DNA of 23,196 bases from DASVLX01 sp035552275 (GCA_035552275.1 DASZLR010000158.1:1-23196); one strand, 5' to 3'. Positions 7,590-16,457 are shown, counted from the stretch's first letter. A program made the numbers and translations. The notes: a model not told the origin generated them from the letters alone.

Positions 7590-7684
7590 GCCATCACCTC
7601 GCCAGCGGTCGCCAGCGCCGCTCCGACGATGATCGGCAACACGGCGGCCGTCGACACCCTGACCGCGGATGTGGTGATGTTCAC
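7586..7684 (-). CDS. Small membrane protein (32 aa), coupled to the DUF6542 gene
   Basis: Unannotated smORF. GTG 7684 has a GAGG ribosome site 5 nt upstream. The 32-codon frame (starts VNITTSAVRVSTAAVL, ends ATAGEVMA) runs to a TGA that overlaps the GTG of DUF6542 as GTGA, the usual sign of translational coupling. Twenty-nine of 32 third positions are G or C, whereas the overlapping alternative frame has many T-ending codons. The middle, AAVLPIIVGAALATAG, would make one short transmembrane helix. A TACGGT -10 candidate sits at 7718-7723. A 43-codon version starting at GTG 7717 is possible, but its extra codons lack coding bias. Function unknown; it could be a regulatory or partner peptide of DUF6542, or only a leader that sets its translation. 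Confidence 0.55.
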   Translation of the reverse strand: MNITTSAVRVSTAAVLPIIVGAALATAGEVMA

Positions 7685-7717
7685 TGCTGCCTCGCAAAAT
7701 CTCCGGGTGGTGCTCAC

Positions 7718-7723
7718 ACCGTA
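7718..7723 (-). promoter_or_regulatory. -10 hexamer candidate for the smORF/DUF6542 operon
   Basis: On the minus strand TACGGT fits TAnnnT. Initiation about 7 nt downstream would leave an untranslated leader of roughly 27 nt containing the GAGG site of the smORF. No clear -35 box is visible. Confidence 0.4.
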
Positions 7724-7830
7724 GCCAACTGAGGGACATCCTGGTGCTGTCCGTCTGTGCTGTGCGCGGTCACCGCATCACAAACGCACCTTTCGTCCGA
7801 TCCTCGCTCATGGTGTGTGAGCGTTCGCGA

Positions 7831-8844
7831 TCACCTCCCCTCGACAGTGACGTCTGAACCGGCCGGCACGTTGCTCGGGCTTGGGCGGTTTTTGTGGGAT
7901 TCGCGGTATTCGCCGGCTGCGACAGCCGGCTGCTCGCTCACCGCGAGCTCGTCGGGTTGACGCACCTCGGCGATCGGGGTCGGGCTCGCTGATGCCGCGG
8001 CCAGCGGCGACACCGTTGCCCGGAACTGGGTCAGCGCGTCCAGTTCTCGTCTGCGAGCGGCCAGGAATCGCTGGAGATGCGTGCTGGACAGGTTCGCCGC
8101 GTCCACGGCGCCGCCGGCTGCTCTGGTCGCCGCTGCGGCGTACGCCCGCACCTGCTCGACGTCCTCGGCGATGGCACGGTCGGTCGCCGCGAACAACGCC
8201 GCCGACGCGATCACCGCGAATCCGGTCGGCCCGCACGGGAACACCCGGCGATCCAGCAGCCAGCGCAGCAGCTCCGGGTCGGTGTCCAGCGCGGCGGCCA
8301 CCGCCGCGTCGGAGGGCACGAACATGATCGTGCCGTAGATCGCGTCGGCCCACCGCTGATAGCCCTTGCCCGCCAGTTCCGCCGCCCTGGCGCGGATATG
8401 TCGAACATGCACGCGCAACGCCTCCGCGCGTTCGGCCGGATCGTCGGTCTCCACCGCCTCGGCCCAACAGGCCAGGCTCATCTTGGCGTCGACCGGCACC
8501 TGCCGGCCGCCGCCCACGGTGAGGACCAGGTCCGGCCGCACCGAGCCGCCGCCGGCCAGATCGGCCTGTAGCCGAAAATGCAGACCCTCCCGCAGCCCGA
8601 GCGCGCGAGCCGTCTCGACCAGCACCTGTTCGCCCAGCTCGCCGCGACCGCTGATCGACGCGAACGACACCTGATATCGCTGGAGCGCCGACCGCTGCTG
8701 ATCCGCCCGGGCCCGCTCGGCGCGCACCAGTTCCGTGGCCGCGTCGACCCGGCGCACGCCGTCCGTGTAGAGCCGCCAGAACAGCACGGCCGCGCCGACC
8801 AGCAGCACGAACAACACCACGACCAGCACCACCATGGCGGCCAT
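7831..8844 (-). CDS. rmuC: DNA recombination protein RmuC
   Basis: RmuC proteins limit recombination between inverted repeats and carry a restriction-endonuclease-like fold; the exact activity is not settled. The 337-aa protein has an N-terminal transmembrane anchor (residues 2-23), a short coiled-coil (about 28-58) and the RmuC core. The core starts at GELGEQVLVETARALG and includes RPDLVL...VPVDAKMSLACW, with the conserved Asp and Lys of the nuclease-like motif, and KGYQRWADAIYGTIMFVPSDAAVAAAL. The coiled-coil is much shorter than in enterobacterial RmuC (about 475 aa). The C-terminal ~45 residues are disordered. The ATG at 8844 has GGGAGG 8 nt upstream. It is divergent from sbcDC across 188 bp holding an SOS box and tandem repeats. 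Confidence 0.92.
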   Translation of the reverse strand: MAAMVVLVVVLFVLLVGAAVLFWRLYTDGVRRVDAATELVRAERARADQQRSALQRYQVSFASISGRGELGEQVLVETARALGLREGLHFRLQADLAGGGSVRPDLVLTVGGGRQVPVDAKMSLACWAEAVETDDPAERAEALRVHVRHIRARAAELAGKGYQRWADAIYGTIMFVPSDAAVAAALDTDPELLRWLLDRRVFPCGPTGFAVIASAALFAATDRAIAEDVEQVRAYAAAATRAAGGAVDAANLSSTHLQRFLAARRRELDALTQFRATVSPLAAASASPTPIAEVRQPDELAVSEQPAVAAGEYRESHKNRPSPSNVPAGSDVTVEGR

Positions 8845-8886
8845 GACCCTCGCCTCCCTTCATTCCTGTCCTCGGCTGGGCGCCGG

Positions 8887-8935
8887 ACCTGATCACTGAT
8901 GTGATCGCTGACGTGATCGCTGGATGTGATCATCG
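8887..8935. repeat. Four tandem 12-bp repeats between rmuC and sbcD
   Basis: Three adjacent 12-bp units (8887-8898 ACCTGATCACTG, 8899-8910 ATGTGATCGCTG, 8911-8922 ACGTGATCGCTG) are followed, after one extra G, by a diverged fourth (8924-8935 ATGTGATCATCG). Every unit keeps TGATC. The spacing is a little over one helical turn. They lie between the rmuC start and the SOS box, inside the predicted rmuC leader, and could be protein-binding iterons or an RNA element. Confidence 0.75.
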
Positions 8936-8947
8936 CCGGTGTCACCG

Positions 8948-8953
8948 ACACTA
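8948..8953 (-). promoter_or_regulatory. -10 hexamer candidate for rmuC
   Basis: On the minus strand TAGTGT fits TAnnnT. The position where a -35 box would fall (about 8971-8976) is one half-site of the SOS box, so LexA bound at 8961-8976 would cover the promoter spacer. The leader would be roughly 95 nt and include the 12-bp repeats. This is a pattern match only. Confidence 0.4.
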
Positions 8954-8960
8954 CTCATGA

Positions 8961-8976
8961 TCGAACACGAGTTCGA
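8961..8976. promoter_or_regulatory. LexA (SOS) box
   Basis: TCGAACACGAGTTCGA is a perfect palindrome of TCGAAC-N4-GTTCGA, the LexA operator consensus of mycobacteria and many Gram-positive bacteria. It sits between divergent repair genes: about 117 bp from the rmuC start and 56 bp before the sbcD start. It overlaps the candidate rmuC core promoter. Its match and its context make chance unlikely. Which promoter it controls cannot be read from sequence alone. Confidence 0.85.
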
Positions 8977-9019
8977 GGACTGCTCGGCGTGTCGTCCCTT
9001 CAATTCGTCGGCTTCGTCG

Positions 9020-9025
9020 TAGCTT
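9020..9025 (+). promoter_or_regulatory. -10 hexamer of a predicted leaderless sbcD promoter
   Basis: TAGCTT matches TAnnnT and ends exactly 7 nt before ATG 9033, the same spacing as at ispH. There is no ribosome-binding site, so the sbcDC message is predicted to be leaderless. The SOS box is centred about 64 bp upstream of this presumed start. Confidence 0.55.
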
Positions 9026-9032
9026 GATCGTC

Positions 9033-10196
9033 ATGCGGATCCTGCACACCTCGGACTGGCACGTGGGGCGGACGTTCCACGGCCGGGACCTGTTGCGGGA
9101 ACAGGAATCCGTGCTCGGCGGGCTGGCCGATCTGGTCGAGGACGAGCGGGTCGACGTGGTCGTCGTCGCCGGTGACCTGTACGACCGCGCGGTGCCCTCG
9201 GCCGAGGCCGTCGCGGTCTGCGCCCGGGTGTTGAAACGGATCAGGCTGGCCGGTGCCGAGTTGGTGATCACGCCGGGCAACCACGACTCCGCGCCCCGGC
9301 TCGGCGTTTTCGGCGACTTCGCCGCGGCCGGCGGTCTGCACCTGCGCACTCAGGTCGCGGAGCTGGCCGCGCCGGTTCTGTTGGCGGATCGGCACGGCCC
9401 GGTCGCGTTCTACGGAATCCCTTATCTGGAGCCGGATCTGGCCGGCCAGGCGTTGGAAGTGCCGGGAGCGCGCGGCCATCGGGCGGTGCTCGCCGAGGCG
9501 ATGAGCCGAGTGCGAATCGACCTGGCCGAGCGTGGTGGGCTGGCCGCGGGCGTGCGCTCGGTGGTGCTGGCGCACGCGTTCGTCACCGGCGGCGAGAGCT
9601 CCGAGTCCGAACGCACCATCGCGGTGGGCGGCGTGGAACAGGTGCCGGCTTCGGTCTTCGACGGCGTGGACTATGTGGCGCTGGGCCATCTGCATGGTCC
9701 GCAGACACTGGCCGACCGGCTCCGGTACTCCGGCAGCCCGGTCGCCTACTCGTTTTCCGAGGCGCGACAACACAAGTCGGTCTGGCTGGTCGATCTGGAC
9801 CAGCACGGGCTGGCGGACGTCCGGCGGCATTCGCTGCCGGTGCCCCGGCGATTGGCCACCGTGCGCGGCGCGCTGGCCGACGTGCTGTCCGAACCCGAGC
9901 ATGAGGCGTTGGTCGACTGCTATCTCTCGGTGGCGCTGACCGATCCGGTCCGGCCGGTGGATGCCATGCGCCGGTTGCAGGAGCGGTTTCCGTTCGCGGT
10001 GCGGATGGAGTGGCAGCCCGAGGATGGCCGGGCCGGCGAGGTGCTGCGGTACGCCGAGCGCACCCGGGGCCGGGACGATGTGGAGCTGGCCGGCTGTTTT
10101 CTGGCCGACTGCCGGGGCGGCGAGCCCACTGGCGCCGACCGTCGCCTGCTGCACGAGGCGTTCGCGGCGGTGCGGGTGGCGGAGGCCGGCCGATGA
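9033..10196 (+). CDS. sbcD: Exonuclease subunit SbcD (Mre11-type nuclease)
   Basis: Metal-dependent nuclease subunit of SbcCD, which opens hairpins and trims protein-blocked or broken DNA ends. The 387-aa protein shows all phosphoesterase motifs in order: Asp8 and His10 in HTSDWHVG, Asp48 in AGDLYD, TPGNHDSAPRLG, VLAHAFV and ALGHLHGPQ. A C-terminal capping region of ~120 residues follows. The frame has an upstream TTG (9024), but ATG 9033 is the family start and lies 7 nt after a -10 element. The stop TGA overlaps the sbcC ATG (ATGA), so both subunits are translationally coupled. An SOS box upstream suggests damage induction. Confidence 0.95.
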   Translation: MRILHTSDWHVGRTFHGRDLLREQESVLGGLADLVEDERVDVVVVAGDLYDRAVPSAEAVAVCARVLKRIRLAGAELVITPGNHDSAPRLGVFGDFAAAGGLHLRTQVAELAAPVLLADRHGPVAFYGIPYLEPDLAGQALEVPGARGHRAVLAEAMSRVRIDLAERGGLAAGVRSVVLAHAFVTGGESSESERTIAVGGVEQVPASVFDGVDYVALGHLHGPQTLADRLRYSGSPVAYSFSEARQHKSVWLVDLDQHGLADVRRHSLPVPRRLATVRGALADVLSEPEHEALVDCYLSVALTDPVRPVDAMRRLQERFPFAVRMEWQPEDGRAGEVLRYAERTRGRDDVELAGCFLADCRGGEPTGADRRLLHEAFAAVRVAEAGR

Positions 10197-13168
10197 GACT
10201 GCACCGCTTGGACATCAGCGCTTTCGGCCCCTATCCCGGCGCCGAGTCGGTGGACTTCGACGCGCTGGGCGTGGACGGTTTGTTCCTACTGCACGGGGAC
10301 ACCGGCGCCGGCAAGACGACGCTGCTCGACGGCGTCGCCTTCGCGCTGTTCGGCGCGGTGCCGGGCGCCCGCGGCGAGGCGAAGCGGTTGCGTTGTGACT
10401 ACGCCAGTCCGGACACGACGACCGAGGTTCGGCTGGAACTGACCGTGCAGGGCCAGCGATTCCGGGTCGCCCGGCGTCCGCAGTACGAACGGTCCAAGCG
10501 TCGCGGCGAGGGCACCACCACGGAGCCGGTGAAGGCCACGCTGACCTGGATCGGCGGAGCTCCGGCCGGCGCGCCCAGCGAGGGCGTGACGCGGGTTGAC
10601 GAGGTGAACCGGACGGTCGAGCGGCTGCTCGGGATGACCGCCGCACAGTTTTTCCAGGTTGTGCTGCTGCCGCAGGGCGAGTTCGCGAAATTCCTGCGGG
10701 CCGACACCACCGAGCGCGAACAGTTGTTGGAGCGGCTGTTCGGCACCGAGCGGTTCGCGGACGTCGAACGCTGGTTCGCCGAACGGCGGCGGGTTCGGCG
10801 TGCCGGCGTGGAACAGCGGCAGTTGGCTGTCCGCGACTTGGTGACCCGGTTGGCCCAGGAGTCGGGCACAGAGCCGCCCGAGTCCCACCAACAGGTCGAT
10901 GAGGACTGGATCGCCGCGCTGCGCGGGGATCTGGCCGCCCGCACCATCGAGGTCGAGCAGCAGGACAAGCTGGCCCGCTACGAGCGCGAGCAGATTGAGG
11001 CCGAACTGCACCGGCGCACCGAACTCGCCGGCCGGGTTCGCCGGGTCCGGCTCGCCACGGAAACCGTTGTCGAACTGGCCAAACAGGCCGAGTCGCGGGA
11101 CGAGTGGGCGGCTGAGCTGTCGGCTGCGAGGCGGGCGGTGCCGGTCGTCGCGGTCCACGAGTCCGCCGAGCCGACACACGCCGAGCTCACCGCGGCGGAC
11201 AACGCCGAACGGGCGGCGGCAGCCGCGCTGGCCGCTGCCGGCGAGTCCGATGTGGACGCCGAGGCACCGGCGCTGCGCGCGCGGGCCGGCTGGTTGACCG
11301 AGGAAGCCGGGCGGTTGCGACAGTTGGTCGCGGAGGTGAAGCGACACCAGGACGATCGGGCCAGGCTGGCCTCGCTCACGGAGGCGGAACAGCGGGCCCA
11401 GCGGACGGTCGGCGATCTGGTCGCCAGACTGGCCGAGCTTCCGGCGGCCATCGTGCGGGCGCGGTCCGAACTCGACGCGGCCGCGCAGGCCGACGCCCGG
11501 TTGACCGACTTGCGGTCCCGGCTGGCCGAGTGCGAGTCGTTGGCCGAGGACGCGGCCCGGCTGCCGGTGGCGGAGCGCGAGGCCGCGCTGGCCAGGGAAA
11601 AGCTGTCCCAGGCGACCGATCGGCACCAGCTGGCTCGGCAGACGCTGCTGGACATCCGCGAGCGGCGACTGGCCGGAATGGCCGCCGAACTGGCGGGCGC
11701 GCTGGCCGTTGGTGAGCAGTGTCCGGTGTGCGGGTCGGCTGAGCATCCGGAACCGGCGGTGGCGTCCGAACCGGTCGGCGAGGCCGACGAGCGCGCGGCG
11801 ACCGAGGCCGAGCAACGCGCCCTACGTGTCCGGGAGCGTGCGGAGCGGGACGCGACCGTTGCCGGGCAACAGGTAGCGGCGCTGGTGGGCAAGCTGGGGG
11901 ACCGCGGCGCGGATCGACTGGCCGGTGAACTGGCCACGCTGCGCGAAGAACTGCGGGTCGCCACCGATCTCGCCGCTGGCGTTCACCGGCTTGCCACCCG
12001 AGTTCAGGCTCTGGACGCCGAGTCCGAGCGGATCACCGGTGAACGGCGATCGGCGGAAGACACGCGTGCTCAGCTCGTCGCGGAACGCGACTCACTGTCC
12101 ACAGTGGTCAATGAGCGCGAACAGCGGCTGACGGCGGCGCGGGGTGAGTATCCGAGTGTGTCGGCGCGCCGGGACGCCTTGTTGGCCATGGCGAACGCGG
12201 GCGTCGCGCTCGCCGATGCCCGGGGGGCGCGGGCGGCGGCGGAGCTGCGCTGGTCGGCCGCCCAGCAGGCGGTGTGGGCGGCCGCCGAACAGGCCGGGTT
12301 CGCCGATGGGGCGCAAGCGATTGCGGCCGCTCGTGACCAGGCCGAGGTGGCCGACCTCGAACGGCGGTTGACCGAAGCGCGCCACCGGGAGGCCACCGCG
12401 GCCGCGGTGCTGGCCGAACCGGAGTTGGCGGGCATCGACCCGGCCACCGAGGTCGATCTGGATGGGGCGCGGCTGGCTGCCGCCGAGGCGCGCATCCGGG
12501 CCGAGGAAGCGCACGCGGCCTTGGACGCCGCGCGGCGCCGCGAGCGCAACGCCACGGCTCTGGCGGATCGGCTGGCCGTGGCCTGGGCCGAACTCGCTCC
12601 CGTCGAGGCTGAATTCGCGGAGCTGAGCGCGCTCACCGATGTGGTCAACGGGCGGGGTCAGAACGCCCGGCAGATGTCGCTACGGTCGTACGTGCTGGCG
12701 GCCCGGCTGGAAGAGGTCGGGGTCGCGGCGACCCGACAGCTGCGCCGGATGAGCGAGGGCCGCTACTCGTTCGTGCACACCGATGCCCGGGGCACGCACG
12801 GCAAGCGGGGCGGCCTCGGGCTGGACGTGCTGGACGACTACTCCGGCCAGATCCGGCCGACGAAAACGCTGTCGGGCGGCGAGTCCTTCCTCGCCTCGCT
12901 GGCGCTGGCCCTCGGCCTGGCCGATGTGGTGGCCGCCGAGACCGGCGGGGCGATGCTGGACACGCTGTTCGTGGACGAGGGATTCGGCACGCTCGACGCG
13001 GACACGCTCGACCTGGTGATGGACACCCTGGACGAGTTGCGCGCCGGCGGCCGGGTGGTGGGCCTGGTGTCGCACGTCGAGGAACTGCGCCAGCGGATCC
13101 CGGTGCGGCTGCGGGTTCGCAAGGCCCGCACCGGGTCCACTGTGGAGCTGACCGCCAGCGCCGCCTGA
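10193..13168 (+). CDS. sbcC: Exonuclease subunit SbcC (Rad50-type SMC ATPase)
   Basis: ATPase partner of SbcD, clamping DNA ends with long coiled-coil arms. The 991-aa protein has an N-terminal half-domain with Walker A GDTGAGKT (residues 35-42), a Q-loop region near FFQVVLLPQGEFAKFL, and two long Ala/Glu/Arg-rich coiled-coils. Between the coils is the zinc hook CPVCG (Cys510 and Cys513), which dimerises two arms. The C-terminal half has the signature LSGGES (893-898) and Walker B TLFVDEGFG (Asp928, Glu929). The ATG at 10193 overlaps the sbcD stop and has GGAGG 7 nt upstream; the frame open further 5' is an sbcD shadow. It ends 13 bp from convergent ogt, leaving no room for a terminator. Confidence 0.95.
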   Translation: MRLHRLDISAFGPYPGAESVDFDALGVDGLFLLHGDTGAGKTTLLDGVAFALFGAVPGARGEAKRLRCDYASPDTTTEVRLELTVQGQRFRVARRPQYERSKRRGEGTTTEPVKATLTWIGGAPAGAPSEGVTRVDEVNRTVERLLGMTAAQFFQVVLLPQGEFAKFLRADTTEREQLLERLFGTERFADVERWFAERRRVRRAGVEQRQLAVRDLVTRLAQESGTEPPESHQQVDEDWIAALRGDLAARTIEVEQQDKLARYEREQIEAELHRRTELAGRVRRVRLATETVVELAKQAESRDEWAAELSAARRAVPVVAVHESAEPTHAELTAADNAERAAAAALAAAGESDVDAEAPALRARAGWLTEEAGRLRQLVAEVKRHQDDRARLASLTEAEQRAQRTVGDLVARLAELPAAIVRARSELDAAAQADARLTDLRSRLAECESLAEDAARLPVAEREAALAREKLSQATDRHQLARQTLLDIRERRLAGMAAELAGALAVGEQCPVCGSAEHPEPAVASEPVGEADERAATEAEQRALRVRERAERDATVAGQQVAALVGKLGDRGADRLAGELATLREELRVATDLAAGVHRLATRVQALDAESERITGERRSAEDTRAQLVAERDSLSTVVNEREQRLTAARGEYPSVSARRDALLAMANAGVALADARGARAAAELRWSAAQQAVWAAAEQAGFADGAQAIAAARDQAEVADLERRLTEARHREATAAAVLAEPELAGIDPATEVDLDGARLAAAEARIRAEEAHAALDAARRRERNATALADRLAVAWAELAPVEAEFAELSALTDVVNGRGQNARQMSLRSYVLAARLEEVGVAATRQLRRMSEGRYSFVHTDARGTHGKRGGLGLDVLDDYSGQIRPTKTLSGGESFLASLALALGLADVVAAETGGAMLDTLFVDEGFGTLDADTLDLVMDTLDELRAGGRVVGLVSHVEELRQRIPVRLRVRKARTGSTVELTASAA

Positions 13169-13181
13169 TGCCGATTCGTGG

Positions 13182-13709
13182 CTAGGCCGCGAGGGTCGGG
13201 TCCTCGTGGTCGAGCAGCCATCGCTTGACGTCCAGGCCCCAGCGGAAGCCGCCGAGGCCGCCGTCGGTGCGCACCACCCGGTGGCACGGTACGAACAGCG
13301 CGGCCGCGTTGAACGCGCAGGCCCCGGCGGCGGCGCGCACCGCGGCCGGACGTCCGGCCAGCGCCGCGTATTCCTGGTAGGTCACCGGCTTTCCGGCCGG
13401 CACCGTGCGCAACACGTCCCAGGCGTGCTCGCGGAACTCGCCGGACCGCTGTCGGACGGCGATCTGGTCCACGGCGGCGAGATCGCCGTCGTGGTAGGCG
13501 CGGACCGCCTTGGTCACCGGTCCCAGGTCGGGTCGGGTCCGTATTTCCGCGGGCCGCAGGCCGGGCGCGACCTGGGGCAGCAACTCGACCACCGTCGCGG
13601 TCCAACCGGCGGCGAGAACCGCGCCGTCGGTGTCGACCAGGGCGGTGAACGGCCCGGTCGGAGTGTCTATTGTGGATACGAATGCGGTCGATGTGTTCTT
13701 GCCGGTCAT
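13182..13709 (-). CDS. ogt: Methylated-DNA--protein-cysteine S-methyltransferase
   Basis: Suicide repair protein that moves the methyl group from O6-methylguanine to its own cysteine. The 175-aa protein has a small N-terminal domain (about 10-88) and the DNA-binding/active domain with EFREHAWDVLRTVPAGKPVTYQEYA and the active site VPCHRVV, where Cys142 is the acceptor. GGLGGFRWGLDVKRWLL closes the active site. The usual Asn-Pro eight residues before the cysteine reads Asn-Ala (FNAAALFVPC), a mild deviation. The ATG at 13709 overlaps the stop of ada-alkA (ATGA), so the alkylation repair genes are coupled. The same pair, alkA-ogt, occurs in M. tuberculosis (Rv1317c-Rv1316c). Confidence 0.95.
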   Translation of the reverse strand: MTGKNTSTAFVSTIDTPTGPFTALVDTDGAVLAAGWTATVVELLPQVAPGLRPAEIRTRPDLGPVTKAVRAYHDGDLAAVDQIAVRQRSGEFREHAWDVLRTVPAGKPVTYQEYAALAGRPAAVRAAAGACAFNAAALFVPCHRVVRTDGGLGGFRWGLDVKRWLLDHEDPTLAA

Positions 13710-15220
13710 GCTGTTCTCCTGGATCGGATGGCTTCGGGTTGGGTGGCGGCGGCGCGCCACAGGTGCAGGCCGGCGTAGGAACTCCACGGCCGCCAGCGGC
13801 GGGCGTGCTCGGCCAGTGCCGCGGGATCGGTGGGCAGGCCCAGGGCCGCGGCTCCGCGACGGAGCGCGACGTCCGAGCCCAGCAGCACGTCCGGTGCGCC
13901 GAGCACCCGCATCAGCACATAGCCAGCGGTCCACGGGCCGACACCGGGCAGTGCTTCCAGATCGGCGCGCAGCCCGGCCGCGTCCCGGCCGACGTCCACC
14001 GCCAGCGAGCCATCCGCGAGGGCGGCGCTGACCTGCCGGATCGTGTCGATGCGCCGACGTGGCCCGGTCAGCACCTCGCCGCCGCGCTCGGCAACCGCGG
14101 CAGCGGTGGGAAACAGCGTGGTCAGCTCGCCGTCAGGGGTGGCCAGCGGCTCGCCGAGCGCGGCGGTGAGGGCGGTCAGGCTGGTGCGGGCGCCGGCGAC
14201 CGACACCTGCTGACCGATCAGCGCCCGCAGCACGGTTTCCGTGCCGTCGACCGTGCCGGGCAGTCGGATGCCCGGCGTGACCGCGACCGAGGGCGCCAGC
14301 AGCGGATCGGCGCACAGCACGTTGTCCGCCGCGACCGGTTCGGCGTCGAGGTCGAACAGCCGGCGCGACCGGGACACCGCGGTGCCGAGATCGCGCAGGT
14401 CGGCCAACCGCAGGGAGCACAGCACATGGTTCGGCGCGGGCGTGAGCGTCGCGGTGCCGACTCCGCGCGGCAGTGCGAGCGTGCGCGAGTAGCCGTGCTC
14501 GGTCGGTGATTCGACTCCCGGAATCGCGCGGGCGGCCAGGAAATCGAGCAGGCCGGCGGCGTCGAACGGCGGTCGGAACGGCAGCCGCACGGTGACCCGA
14601 CCGTTGATCTGCTGCGGTTTCCGTTGCCGGGCAAGCGCGCGCAGCCAGGACGGCGTGGTGGCGAACACCGCTTGGATGGTGTCGTTGAACTGCCGCACGC
14701 TGGCGAAGCCGGCCGCGAACGCGACATCGCCGAACGGCAGTCGGGTGGTCTCGATCAGCAGCCGGGCGTCGTGCGCCCGGTGTGCGCGGGCGAGCGCCAG
14801 CGGGCCGGCGCCGAGTTCGCTGGTGAGCACCCTGGTCACCTGACGCTCCGAGTAGCCGAGCCGACCGGCCAGGCCGGGCACGCCCTCGCGCTCCACCACA
14901 CCGTCGGTGATCAGTCGCATGGCGCGGCCGGCCAGGTCGGCGCGCAGGTTCCAGTCCGGCGAGCCGGGCACGGCGTCCGGCTGGCACCGCCGGCAGGCCC
15001 GAAAGCCGGCGCCCTGGGCGGCGGCCGCGGTGGGGAAGAACTCGACGTTGGCCCGCTTCGGCGTGGTCGCCGGGCAGGACGGCCGGCAGTAGATGCCGGT
15101 GGTGCGCACCGCGACGATGAACCAGCCGTCGAACCGGGCGTCGCGAGCGGTGACGATCCGGTAGGCGTGCTCCGGATCCCGCCATGGCGGGCGGTCTGGT
15201 TGCGGTGTCTCCTCGGTCAT
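13706..15220 (-). CDS. alkA: Ada-AlkA fusion: methyl sensor, AraC regulator and 3-methyladenine DNA glycosylase
   Basis: A 504-aa three-part protein of the adaptive response. Residues ~15-85 are the Ada zinc/methylphosphotriester domain, with Cys45, Cys49, Cys76 and Cys79; Cys45 corresponds to the methyl acceptor Cys38 of E. coli Ada. Residues ~92-195 are an AraC-type double HTH (GLAGRLGYSERQVTRVL, VAFAAGFASVRQFNDTI). Residues ~205-495 are the AlkA glycosylase, with the helix-hairpin-helix LEALPGVGPWTAGYV and catalytic Asp450 in LLGSDVALRR. The protein can therefore sense methylated DNA phosphate, activate transcription and excise damaged bases. ATG 15220 is the first methionine before the Ada domain, with a weak CACGAT -10 match 7 nt upstream. 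It drives ogt through ATGA coupling and probably autoregulates. Confidence 0.94.
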   Translation of the reverse strand: MTEETPQPDRPPWRDPEHAYRIVTARDARFDGWFIVAVRTTGIYCRPSCPATTPKRANVEFFPTAAAAQGAGFRACRRCQPDAVPGSPDWNLRADLAGRAMRLITDGVVEREGVPGLAGRLGYSERQVTRVLTSELGAGPLALARAHRAHDARLLIETTRLPFGDVAFAAGFASVRQFNDTIQAVFATTPSWLRALARQRKPQQINGRVTVRLPFRPPFDAAGLLDFLAARAIPGVESPTEHGYSRTLALPRGVGTATLTPAPNHVLCSLRLADLRDLGTAVSRSRRLFDLDAEPVAADNVLCADPLLAPSVAVTPGIRLPGTVDGTETVLRALIGQQVSVAGARTSLTALTAALGEPLATPDGELTTLFPTAAAVAERGGEVLTGPRRRIDTIRQVSAALADGSLAVDVGRDAAGLRADLEALPGVGPWTAGYVLMRVLGAPDVLLGSDVALRRGAAALGLPTDPAALAEHARRWRPWSSYAGLHLWRAAATQPEAIRSRRTA

Positions 15221-15330
15221 GGTTTCGATCGTGCCAGTCCGACGGCAACCGGGCTGGCGGAAATCGGACATGGCGACGAGCCGGGACCAGCCGCCGATCG
15301 GGGCTGTGCCGGGGGCGGGACGTGGGCACA

Positions 15331-15336
15331 TAGACT
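15331..15336 (+). promoter_or_regulatory. -10 hexamer of a predicted leaderless ychF promoter
   Basis: TAGACT fits TAnnnT and ends 8 nt before GTG 15345. No ribosome-binding site precedes the GTG. A leaderless transcript beginning with GUG is predicted. No -35 match is visible. Confidence 0.6.
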
Positions 15337-15344
15337 GGGCTGTC

Positions 15345-16421
<1,077 letters not shown>

Positions 16422-16457
16422 GGCCGGCACAGTCGATGGCGTGACGGCGGGAGTCAT

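Noticed and set aside
7590..7739. N-terminal extension of DUF6542 to 7739
   Set aside because: The extension has many T-ending codons and no conserved sequence, while the overlapping smORF frame has strong coding bias and GTG 7589 has its own ribosome site.
7805..7823. CGCTCA/TGAGCG hairpin just after the rmuC stop as a terminator
   Set aside because: A 6-bp stem with a 7-nt loop and no U-tract is too weak to support.
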